64,000 bases of DNA from Norana najaformis (lineage: Eukaryota > Annelida > Clitellata > Crassiclitellata > Hormogastridae), in contig OZ029921.1 in NCBI GenBank assembly GCA_964023275.1, positions 13,831,806 to 13,895,805 on the forward strand, given 5' to 3'. Below, piece after piece: positions 48,181 through 57,715 of this stretch (its first letter is position 1; every line of letters starts with the position of its first letter). The notes under the pieces were generated by a model. It saw nothing but the letters and a program-made list of their open reading frames with translations. It did no database searches and was not told where the DNA came from. The position numbers and the translations under genes are program-made.

Positions 48181-50730
48181 ATTCTGAAGTGAAACCGGAC
48201 ACTTTTCCTTTGGCTTTCGATGCAATTCGAATATGGCGACGCCGGGAGACGGCTTCTTCTCGAACACAGTACATCAACGATTGAAGATTAATCCTTAAAT
48301 CGTTTCTCGTGATCAGTTCACTGATCATCCGACTTCATTTGATGACAGTTACACTGATTATTCGTAACTTTTGATAAATTAAACGAGTATACACGTAGTT
48401 CAACGACCTCGCGTTGCGATGAAGATTCGCAGTTCCTACAGTCACGACTTGGTTACGGATTACATCCACAGTTCGATTTTCGACCGATTCAACGAACTTT
48501 CGATCGGTGAGTCATTGGAACTACTTTGTCGCAATTAAGACTCGATTATCCGCGAGTTACACAGCAGTTAGTTACCCTTAAATCATTGGAAAACTCGACT
48601 TTTCCATACGAGTAATGTGAAGGCAGTTCAAACGGTCTTAACACCTCCGTTGCTCAACACAAGACTGCTGGTTTTCAACGTCCTTTCATTTAAATACCCG
48701 TCATAGATCGTCTGCTCGAAGCGTGACGTATACATCATACGTGGCGAAAACATGATCACCCAATCTGGTTTCCATGGTAAACAGCTGTTTTTAAGTCATT
48801 GGCGTCCTTCAATTCTGCAGATTCACTGTCTATAGAATCCCCATTGAACGTTTGACTTGCACAGAAACGCTTAGTCAATACAATTTTAACGCCCAGCTAA
48901 ACTAACTAAAATCTAACTATTTACATACATGTAAGCTGGTCATTTATTAATAATAAAATCCTACAGTCTACACTATAGCTGGCCGGCTAATCTTAAGTCT
49001 AAAATCTTAATCGGCTACTCTATCTAGTCTGTACACTAAACTTAACCCTAATAAGTATGTACACAAAACGCAAGATAACCTAATCAAATGCGCAATAAAT
49101 GGAGGTTCGCTACAGTGGTCCAGGATCGGGTGCGGGGTAGGACAATTTGAAATTTTGGGTTTCAGTCGGGTGTGAAACTGTCGTATCGAGAGGACAGACA
49201 GAGAGCTCATATTTACATCTGGATGCTGTTGGAATTAAGTGTAACATATTATAAGCAATTCAGGCAATTGATGGCGCTTAGGTAAAAATGAACTCAAATG
49301 AGCTCTTGTATTGTGAACATGGTGGCTGTTTTGGTGTTCCTGATCACTCTGGTTGATATGAGAACCTTATTCTCGCACAACCTGTACTGGATGAGGCAAT
49401 TCCAACAGATTCTAAAGAAAACCTCTTTAAATTGAGCTTCTATCTTTTAGAGAGTTTCCACTCTTATGGAATGACCACGTGTTGATTGTCTGTTCAGTGA
49501 TGATTTAGACCTTAATTTGGTCGTTTCAGCCGTCCAGAGCAACTTTGCAATAATTTGCCTCAGACAAGATTTTGGCTGAATTTGGTTAAAGGTGATCGAT
49601 GGCCAGCGGTGACGTACAGCTACCTTCTTATGCTGTTCTTACTGCTGTCATTGTTACTGCTGCTGTTGCTGTTGGCGAATATCGATCAAGAACAGAGGTA
49701 GGAGGTCCGTTGCAACAACGGACTCCGCCGCCGTCATCGTCGTAGACGTCGTCGGTCGGTTGCTGTTGGATCATCGCAGAGATCGGACAAGAAGAAGAAG
49801 ACGACGACGACGACGTCCGGAACTGCGCATCGATAACTCAATCCGGAAGCCTAATGGATTATCGGTGAATGGCTAAATAACTGGCCTCGTACTCCTCGCC
49901 TCCTACTCGCCCCCTTCCTGCTTCTATCATCATTCCTTTCTCTCGACCATCAATGCCACCACGGAGCGCTCTATTCTTTTTCCACAGTATTCTTTTCGTT
50001 TTCTATTCTCTCTCTATATATATACGTCTTCTACCGTCTCTATTGTGCTTCTAATTTTTCTTCTTAGTTACTTTTCATTCATATTTTCCTATTTTGTCTT
50101 CCATGTCGTCTTCCTTCATCGTTATCCTGACGCATCGTATGTTGTCTTTTTTTGGATCATCTGCCGTTGGATCCAGTTATTTTCATCATTCTGTTTCTCT
50201 ATATTAAGTTCTTGTCTTTGCTCTTTTACGGCATTTTCTACATTTCTCTGTTGCGCTCTGTTTAAATCAGTTCTTCTTTTCGGTGTTTTTTGTGTTCTCA
50301 TTTCTTCCTGTGTTGTTACTGTTGCCAATTGGTTTATTCCCTGCTGTTTATTATCCACACCATTTCCTTTCTAAATTCTAGTATTCTGGCTTCAGGGTAT
50401 AAATTGTCCAGCTACTACTACTCCCTGCCTCCCTCTCTTCCTCCATTTCTCTTATTCTCCCTGCTTCACAGATCTATCATCATTTCTCTTTTCCCTTTCC
50501 TTTCCTTTTGCCTATCTTCTTCTTTACTCTGACGTTTTGCTACGTCGATTAACGAACGAAGGCTCCTGCAGCGACGCCCTGTTGGTCGTCGACGCCCTCT
50601 GGTCCCCACGAAGCCACCCGACTGCATCCATCGGCCAAGCAGCGTAACGCAAACTCCGTTCGACCGGCTGTCCATCCGCCCGCTTGTCAGTCAGCGCAGC
50701 CGCCCGGCCGAACAGCTACGCTCAACCGCC
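48181..50730. other. Unassigned sequence
   Basis: No supported gene. Low-complexity CGA and AAG units at about 49785-49815 and a pyrimidine-rich tract at about 49890-50520. Confidence 0.3.
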
Positions 50731-50779
50731 CGTCGCTCAGTCGGTCGGTCGGTCGGTCGGTCGGTCGGTCGGTCGGTCT
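50731..50779. repeat. GGTC tetranucleotide microsatellite
   Basis: About eleven near-perfect GGTC units, about 600 bp upstream of the ectodomain gene. Confidence 0.95.
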
Positions 50780-51391
50780 GGCGCCTGTCCATCGTCTGTT
50801 TGAGGCGTTCAGAAGAATAGTTGAGGCGCTGGTGTTGTATTGACTTTGGTGAGTGAATAAGCTACAGAGATCGACGGAAGTCGATGACCACCATGAGGAA
50901 GGGCGTTGAAATGAGTTCATCATGAACTTCGTCTTCATCATCGCACCGATCGGCTTACTGTACTCATCTGCATCAACCCAGCTGCATCCCATCGGTTCAC
51001 CGGATGAGCAGCAGAGAAGGAAATTTCTTTCTTTCAAGGACGGATCACTTTACATCAATTGGATCTGACAAAAATACTTTGCAACAGACAGCGTAACCTC
51101 ATCATTCGATTTAGGAATTTTTTAAAATTACTATTATTGGTCTATATTAACATGCATCGAAGATGATCAAAATAGGCATGACTAAAAATGTAGGTCGATA
51201 GAAGAACAGTCGAAATGAAGATAATCACTTGTTGTCACAGAGATGGCTTCTTCTCTAACACAGAAAATCTCTAAAGAAAGAACTCGTTCAAGCGGATTGT
51301 TCTCTTTATTCGGCAAGCAAATTGTTTACCGAGATTCTTTATTGGCATCTGCTCTTTTAGAACTTCCTTCGCGTTTCCTCATGGCGCCTCA
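50780..51391 (+). other. 5' flank of the tandem-ectodomain gene
   Basis: No TATA box is evident. A block near 51240 (GGCTTCTTCTCTAACACAG) nearly matches one near 48249 (GGCTTCTTCTCGAACACAG), suggesting a shared repeat. Confidence 0.3.
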
Positions 51392-51395
51392 ATGA
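51381..51395 (+). promoter_or_regulatory. Upstream ORF overlapping the start codon (ATGA)
   Basis: ATG at 51381 opens a four-codon frame whose TGA (51393-51395) overlaps the ATG at 51392. This arrangement can reduce or couple initiation at the main start. Both starts have weak contexts. Relevant only if the transcript starts upstream of 51381. Confidence 0.4.
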
Positions 51396-52660
51396 CGTCA
51401 CCGTTGTCCTTGCGTCACTTCCTTTCGACTGTGGCCTTCGTCATCCTGGCCCTTCTGCAGGCGTATGGGGTTCATTCCAGTTTCGGTTTATGGGCGGTCA
51501 ATCCGAGCTACTCCTGTGTCTACGAGGACCACCTGGTAACAGACAAGAATTGGTATGGCTACCTGGCTAACATAACTATCATGACGACTGGCAGACTCAC
51601 TTTCGAGTTTTCATACCCAGCCGACAAGTGTTGCCAGAACATTTTGTTCTACTCGGAGGACCAGATGTCGATCATCAACGCCCGAATGAACTGCTGGCAG
51701 AAGGAGTACCTTCTGCGACCTGAAGAGGACCAGATCCTACGCCTCACTCCGCGATTCTCCTGGTCCGGGTGCCACATGACGCATCCCAACGACATCGCCA
51801 CCTACGTCTGTAAGGGCGGCCGCAGCTTCACCGTTGAGCAGCCGGGGGACAGACCGACCACATGGTACATCGCCGCCAGCAACTGCGCCACCCTCCAGGG
51901 CCTCGACCTCGAGTACCGCATGGAGATCTTCGGCCACATCGGAGATTGCCGCTCGACCATGCACCTGGATGCCGGAGACCAAGCGACCGCCTCTGCCTCA
52001 GCAGCTGGAGGAGGAGGAGGAGGAGGAGCATTCGCATCCTCTGCTGCAGCGCTTCCATCGCCAAGGGCAGACATGGCAGCCCGCGACCCGGAAGTGGCCT
52101 CGGCGTCTGCATCGGCGATGACATGCATAGTGGAAGGGGACGTGAATACAACGGCCAACTGGCACGGGTTCATCACCAACATATCGGTTGTCACGGGCGG
52201 TGGATTCGCGTTCCGCTTCACCTACCCCTACCACATGCAAGTGCAGAACGTCATCCTGTACAACGAAGACGACGTTCTGAAACTGGGTTGGGACCGAAAC
52301 TGCTGGCAAAAGGAGGGACTCGTCCACTCCCACCATGTCCCCGACCAAATCATAGACCTCAGCTACCGATCGTCCTGGAATGGATGCGTCTCCAAGAATT
52401 CCAGCTACGGTCGGAACCTAACGTGCCAGGGCGAGCGCCGCTACGGCAAGCCGCGTCGCTTCTACGTCGCTGTCAGCAATTGCCGCACGTCGAGTGGTCT
52501 GCTGCTCAGCTACAGGTTCGAGGTGTTCGGCTATGATGACACCGAAATGTGTTCAGCTGCTGCTACAGGCAATCGGAAACTCGTCGCATCAGCCGACATC
52601 TGTCTTCGGCGATTCATCGTAGGTTATATGGTCGCATCGTTTGTCCTTCGGTCTATCTAA
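51392..52660 (+). CDS. Secreted or anchored protein with two tandem TMEM145/GPR180-type ectodomains
   Basis: An intronless 422-aa frame, distinctly GC-rich against AT-rich surroundings. Residues 10-29 form a signal peptide. Two homologous domains follow. Domain 1 (about 42-186) has NWYGYLANITIMTTGRLTFE, FSYPADKCCQNILFYSED, NCWQKE, FSWSGC and WYIAASNC. Domain 2 (about 245-387) has NWHGFITNISVVTGGGFAFR, QNVILYNEDD, NCWQKE, SSWNGC and FYVAVSNC. This pattern is that of the extracellular GOLD-like domain of TMEM145/GPR180 proteins. Cysteines recur at matching positions, except that Cys80-Cys81 of domain 1 are absent in domain 2. Sequons occur at N60, N252, N263, N336 and N342. A Ser/Ala/Gly linker with seven glycines (about 196-243) joins the domains. 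The seven-helix region of the family is missing; a short hydrophobic C-tail (about 408-422) could be a GPI signal or a single anchor. Function unknown. Confidence 0.85.
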   Translation: MTSPLSLRHFLSTVAFVILALLQAYGVHSSFGLWAVNPSYSCVYEDHLVTDKNWYGYLANITIMTTGRLTFEFSYPADKCCQNILFYSEDQMSIINARMNCWQKEYLLRPEEDQILRLTPRFSWSGCHMTHPNDIATYVCKGGRSFTVEQPGDRPTTWYIAASNCATLQGLDLEYRMEIFGHIGDCRSTMHLDAGDQATASASAAGGGGGGGAFASSAAALPSPRADMAARDPEVASASASAMTCIVEGDVNTTANWHGFITNISVVTGGGFAFRFTYPYHMQVQNVILYNEDDVLKLGWDRNCWQKEGLVHSHHVPDQIIDLSYRSSWNGCVSKNSSYGRNLTCQGERRYGKPRRFYVAVSNCRTSSGLLLSYRFEVFGYDDTEMCSAAATGNRKLVASADICLRRFIVGYMVASFVLRSI

Positions 52661-54960
52661 CCTGCAGATGATCAAAGGACGTTCAGTCGATCAAGTATCC
52701 CTCGCAATGTCTCGAGACGCTCATCCTATATTCACTCTTCTCAGTAGATATCCTCCAAAATCCCCCGCTAGACTATCTTACTCTGTAAAGTAGATACGTC
52801 AGAAAAACGGATGAGACCAAAATCACAGGAGAATACTCGAGATGAATTGGAGTCATCACAACATCCCTTGCACGCTTTCCTCCTCTCCTCCATCCTCCAC
52901 GTCGAGGATTCACCTTCCATTTCTACTGTGTATGTCTGCAGATATAAAGAGCCACTTTCCTGTAGCATCCGCGTGTAGAATTCTGCGTATAAACATCGAA
53001 GAATGAGAGAAGCAGTCACGCAAATCCGCTTGATTCTCCGCAAAACAGAGACAGGACATGAACAGCGAGAGATAGAGACAGAGAGGCAGATGATAGGAGC
53101 AGAAACAGCAACAGAGTCACAAACAGATACAGAATGAGAGAGAAAGGAAGACAGAGAAAGAAGGAATTGGAGTCTGGTTGTCGCGACAATTCTCGGCTTA
53201 TTACGAGGCCAAACTGGGCGCATTGCATCGTAGGCGTATAAGATGGACAAAAAAATAGAGTATGAGACTTAATAAGATAAATTGCTAGATAGATGCATGT
53301 ATAGCCTTACATGTGTAGGCCTATGCGTGTGTGATACATCTCTTTGATTAGTGGTTCTGCAGCTGTGGGCAGATACTGCCGCAGGTCATATTCAGATGAT
53401 AGTTTGTATAGTTTTTGATCTATACCGACGATCCATGCGCTGGATAAACAGTGAAAATCGTCATCAACTGTATTACAACCCGACATCTTCCTAAATGTCC
53501 ATTCCAAATCGGAACAGATAGATTTCACGCTATACTGTATATGAGTTTGGAAACTAAATGGCTTACCAGTGGCTGCACTTGAGTGAGTCTCGTTCTAATT
53601 ACTCAGGTCGGAAGATTTTGTTTATACTTACGACTTATTCTCCGGATCTTAACATGCATCTTGAAGCCCATTAAAAGTAAATGTTCTTAAACCTGCTGTA
53701 ATTGATTCCAAAACAACGTTTTTGACGATGATGCCACTTCCAAGCACTGAGACGTGAATCTGACGAATCTACTCTGCTTAGTTCCTGGCTCTTTTAGATA
53801 TGGGGTCTAATCCATGGCGAAGTCGATGAGGGAGGAGGCTTTTCGGAAGTATTTCCCCGAACTTAGCGAACTGATGTGTATCCTGTCTGTCTCGTTATGC
53901 CTCAGATCCTCACTTCATTTTCCGATCTGTGTCTCGTCGACGCTTGATTGAGTCTGTCTGCGACTACTTACGTCTCCTCGGGGCCTGGCACGGATCATTC
54001 AAGTGTGTTCTCAACGTAGTCGAGGAACACTGAGTCCACCAAACGACCACGCTGATGACGATGCAAATTCCATGCACATGAAAGCCAATCACGATCAGCT
54101 GCCTTTCTGGACAACCGATTTAGCTTTGCGCAATGGGTTCAGAGCTGAAACGGTGCCAGCGTTGGTTTGGCACGCCTGGTACTACACTGCTGATACATAC
54201 ATCGCCTCAAGCATCCATGCTATCGACAAAACAAACCGACGATTTGAGGACATTCTGAATTGGTAAATTTAACACAAATCTCCACTAACGAAACTTCGGT
54301 GGAATCTTCGGCAACGTCAGCCACTGAGGTATCGTTTCGCTTATTAGAAAAAGCATCGATTCTGCAAATACTAGGACTGTAATAGAATGGCGCCACTGAT
54401 CGGCTGAATGCATTGCCTACGAAGAACGTTCGCAGGCAGAAGGATTTCCGTTGAGACAGAACTTCTGCTGATTCAACGATGCTGCATGGCAACCTATTCT
54501 GACGATCGCAACAGTGGCGTTTCAGGATCAGCTTCTGGCTTCTCATGCGAGCGCAAAGCTGTACTAACTGTCGGATAAGTTATATTAGGATTTGCAAAAT
54601 CTGTTTCGTTCTAAAATCAGTTCTCAGACTTTAAACTGTATATGAACCTAAGATGCAGCCTATGGGCTGAGATGTTTAGAGCGATATTGTAGCCAACTGG
54701 GTGAGGGGTTGTCTTGTGCAGGTTAGAGGTTCCCTCGCTGTCTAAGAACCGGTCCGTCATACCTGCGCAGCTCCATCGATTAGTGTTTACAAAATAATGG
54801 CGTCACATAACTGTTATAAGAATATAAAATAAAAAATATGCAGACAAGCTAAACTATATCTTTTTAGGTAATGCTTCAGTTATCCAGCCTATTCTAAGGG
54901 CCTTCGGAGAGACTTGTAGAAAACTTCTCTCTGTATTCCTGTGACGAATTTCTCTTGAAA
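52661..54960. other. Unassigned sequence
   Basis: Includes an AGAGACAG-rich low-complexity stretch near 53050-53150. Frames of up to 160 codons lack domains or codon bias. Confidence 0.3.
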
Positions 54961-54969
54961 GTTACCCTA

Positions 54970-55015
54970 TATAAATGTGCGATTACAATTATGAATACGA
55001 TTACGATCTTGAAAT
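54970..55015 (+). repeat. GATTAC-tail fragment of the dispersed repeat family
   Basis: GCGATTACAATTATGAATAC followed by GATTACGATC matches the tails at 4530, 38975, 46555 and 57340. Confidence 0.5.
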
Positions 55016-55459
55016 TCGATCTTTCTGTCTGAACAGTATTTCACTGTAGTTACATAATGGTGCACGCGACTCTATAAAACACACATTTTCAAACTACCTC
55101 AAAATACGCATGTAATGACGCCGAGTCTCATCGAATAGAAGTCTTATTATTTAACTGAGACGTTACGTAGACTGAAATATGAAGTTCAACAGGAGTTCAG
55201 CAGTTCTGCAGTCAAACATCGCCTGACAGTTCGGCTCAGTCTTTCTCTCGGTCTCTTCTCCGGTCTCCTTAAAGAGTAACTTTCCCCCTATTTAACCAGT
55301 TTGACAACCCCTCGACAATCCCTGGTGAATCTGTCTAGCACTCTATCACATCAGGTGTGTCCAAATTTTCCCGCCGATGGCGCACCTCCAGCTACCATCC
55401 GTGAACACCAGAGGGCACCAACGGACGCACGTGCTGACGACGACGATACATGAGGCGAG

Positions 55460-55560
55460 GAACGTGACAACATATATGCATACACATATACATACATGCG
55501 AACAAACATACATACATTCATACTTACATACTTGCATGCAAGCATACACACATATATGCT
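55460..55560. repeat. CATA-type microsatellite
   Basis: Imperfect ACAT and CATA units. Confidence 0.8.
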
Positions 55561-55659
55561 GGTACAGGTTGCCTGGAGATTTGTTATATGATCCAGCTTT
55601 AGGATAAAAAGTTATTTCCTGAGCTATTTACAAGCGTAACATAACTCACGTAGAGCCAT

Positions 55660-55810
55660 AAGATGTCGACCCCAGGGGCGACAAAAAACAAGAAAAACCT
55701 TCACGAAGAGAAATCAAAACGTTCACCAACACACAGTGACAAAAACGCCTCAAAAAGAACCAGAAACGAGCCAAAAGAATCAAGCAAGTCATTCACGCAG
55801 GTCAAATGAA
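55660..55810 (+). CDS. Short Lys/Ser-rich open frame, doubtful
   Basis: ATG at 55662 opens a frame of about 50 codons (STPGATKNKKNLHEEKSKRS and on), rich in Lys, Arg and Ser, ending in TGA. It could be the N-terminus of a retroelement ORF1 or chance. Confidence 0.15.
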
Positions 55811-55974
55811 CACGACTAGTCAAGAGACTGGCAACATAGCGGTCTCGCAGGAACAACAACCAAAATCCAGTCGGAGTAAAAGTTAGCCACAGCACCTTTC
55901 ACAGGGTCGGCATTTCCGCCAAAATGTAGAAAAGGCGTACAACGTACAACAATTTAATTTATTCCTATCCCATG

Positions 55975-56180
55975 CAGCATATGTAACAACACACACGCAT
56001 ATATAAATACACATACATACATGCACGCATACATACATACAACCATAAATACACACAAACATAAACACATACATATATACATACATACTCGCATGTACCT
56101 ACACATACATGCAGACACATACACACATGCATGCATACACATATGAATGCATAAATACATACATACATACTGTACATACA
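55975..56180. repeat. CATA/CACA microsatellite
   Basis: About 200 bp of ACAT, ACAC and GCAT units, downstream of the heat-shock-type transcription unit on the minus strand. Confidence 0.85.
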
Positions 56181-56394
56181 CCACTTATGTGTGAGGCACC
56201 CTTAAGATCATAACAAAATAAATGTATTTCACCCATGACTAATGTGTAAGACATTCTCTCAACATATATCATATATTACATATTTGTTCAATAGCATTTA
56301 AAATGTTCAAAAATTGTGAAATTACAACATTTCAAACTTTTAAAACTTTTATAACATAAAATGTCGTCATCAAAGCGAGCATCGATTGTTCACC

Positions 56395-56586
56395 TTATCT
56401 TCTTTTCGCAGGTGAAATGAGTTGCCCAGGGTTTGTCTTGATCTCCGATAGGCATGCTGAAATATACCTTCACACATCTTACGTAGCAGGTGCTTCCACG
56501 GAGTAATTTTTCGCTCTTGTCTTGATAAATTGGCCGCAGACATAGCAAAATGCGTCTGCCGGATGCTTGCAGACTTTTGATACCAT
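56395..56586 (-). pseudogene. Relic of a cysteine-motif protein (CYVCG / GDQDKPW family)
   Basis: Minus ATG at 56586 opens MVSKVCKHPADAFCYVCGQF and continues IKTRAKNYSVEAP to a stop at 56479-56481. After frameshifts, homologous sequence resumes as KMCE and then MPIGDQDKPWATHFTCEKK near 56455-56400. From memory this matches the N-terminal half of an uncharacterised, much-repeated family of invertebrate proteins with paired cysteines (Cys-x2-Cys, possible zinc ligands). The C-terminal half is not found. At least two frame breaks mean it cannot make the full protein, although a 35-residue peptide could be made. It starts about 45 bp from the TATA box described separately. Confidence 0.65.
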
Positions 56587-56630
56587 CTTAGATATGTATC
56601 CACTTATGCAGCTACAGCTAAACTGAACTG

Positions 56631-56638
56631 TATTTATA
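56631..56638 (-). promoter_or_regulatory. TATA box (minus strand)
   Basis: TATAAATA on the minus strand, 15 nt from the edge of the HSF-site array and about 30 nt before the expected start near 56608. The ATG of the relic is at 56586. Confidence 0.7.
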
Positions 56639-56653
56639 CTGCTAGTTATATAT

Positions 56654-56716
56654 TTCTGGAAAGTTCCAGAAGGTTCTCGGACGTTCCAGAATATTCTCGA
56701 AAGTTCTAGAAAGTTC
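56654..56716. promoter_or_regulatory. Heat-shock element array, 13 consecutive units
   Basis: TTC and GAA trimers alternate every 5 bp, at 56654, 659, 664, 669, 674, 679, 684, 689, 694, 699, 704, 709 and 714. Twelve are perfect; the one at 56679 is GGA. Three inverted nGAAn units make a basic HSF trimer site, so this could bind several HSF trimers cooperatively. With the minus-strand TATA box 15 bp away it reproduces the layout of strong heat-shock promoters. Confidence 0.9.
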
Positions 56717-56964
56717 TAGCAGTTACTTCAAGTTTACTCAGCACTGAATTCATTTTGAATGTTCTGTAAAGTAGGTAAATTTCAGAACATCACTGTCCTG
56801 GTCACAAAAGCAAAGTTTGTGGGAAATAATAATCATTTTCTATACTTTTGAGGCATAAGCAATTAGAAAATAACTCTTACTACTCAGGAGCAAAGGAATA
56901 AACATTTGTTACACGGTGTAACGCTTGATGCAAAGTGATTTTACTAGCAAATTATATTTGGCAC

Positions 56965-57362
56965 TTACTTCATGAGCAGTCATCTAGAAAGCGTCTGCTC
57001 CAGACTTTACACCAGTCTCATAAAGTGGGCCTACAGTGGCTTATCGTCACAAAGTACTACATTCAGATCAGCCAACTTATCTGTCATACCAACAAATATT
57101 GCACTCGATCAACGGACTCTTTTTGTTCCTTGTTCCGGGACAGTGCTGGGTTCTCGAGCGTTATCGGTTGCTGGTCCACGGTTTTGAATTTGCTGCTAAG
57201 TTCTATTCGTTCTTTCATTTCTTTGATGTCATTCAAGTCTAAACTTAAGATTCGTCTCTCTCAAGTTGCTTACCCAGCGTAGCCTACCTTCTGGTCTCTG
57301 ACTTGTCAGAATTCGACCCGGATTCTCCAACGGATTATGATTTTGATTACGATTTTACTTGA
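56965..57362 (+). mobile_element. L2/CR1-like retrotransposon 3' end
   Basis: Plus strand: YSGLSSQSTTFRSANLSVIP, then SRALSVAGPRF, then after a frameshift LNLLLSSIRSFISLMSFKSK and LKIRLSQVAY, the common polymerase C-terminus (AGPRFWN, then FKSKLK). The 3' end has TTATGATTTTGATTACGATT at about 57335. Confidence 0.75.
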
Positions 57363-57589
57363 AGCAACCGTCGATTTGTGTGGTGTGGGCCTTGCGACAA
57401 CGGCACTGTAGAAGTCATTAGATTAGAATGGAATAACATCACAGACTATTTCAGCGCCAGCACTCAGAGTCTGCAGACTTTCAGCTGAAAGAGATGTAGA
57501 TAATTCTACAGGTAGCTCCTCTTTAAACCCACTTCCAAAATGAAATAAAGACTAATTTCTACACAGACTTAGAGTTCACTGTTTCAACA

Positions 57590-57715
57590 ATCTATATATA
57601 CTGGGACATACAATATATGACCCAGTATATAAAGAACATACTGGGATATATTATATATATATATATATGCTTTGCATATATATGTAGATATGCAATATAC
57701 ATAGCATATACAATT
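57590..57715. repeat. TA-rich palindromic microsatellite
   Basis: TATATA runs with two copies of CATACTGGGATAT-type sequence around them. Confidence 0.7.

Noticed and set aside
51862-52536. 224-codon plus-strand frame inside the ectodomain gene
   Set aside because: It overlaps in another frame and has the Arg/Pro/His-rich composition expected of a shifted GC-rich frame; no domain is visible.
52768-53250. 160-codon minus-strand frame downstream of the ectodomain gene
   Set aside because: Low-complexity Ser/Val/Cys composition from an AGAGACAG-rich stretch; no domain or promoter.
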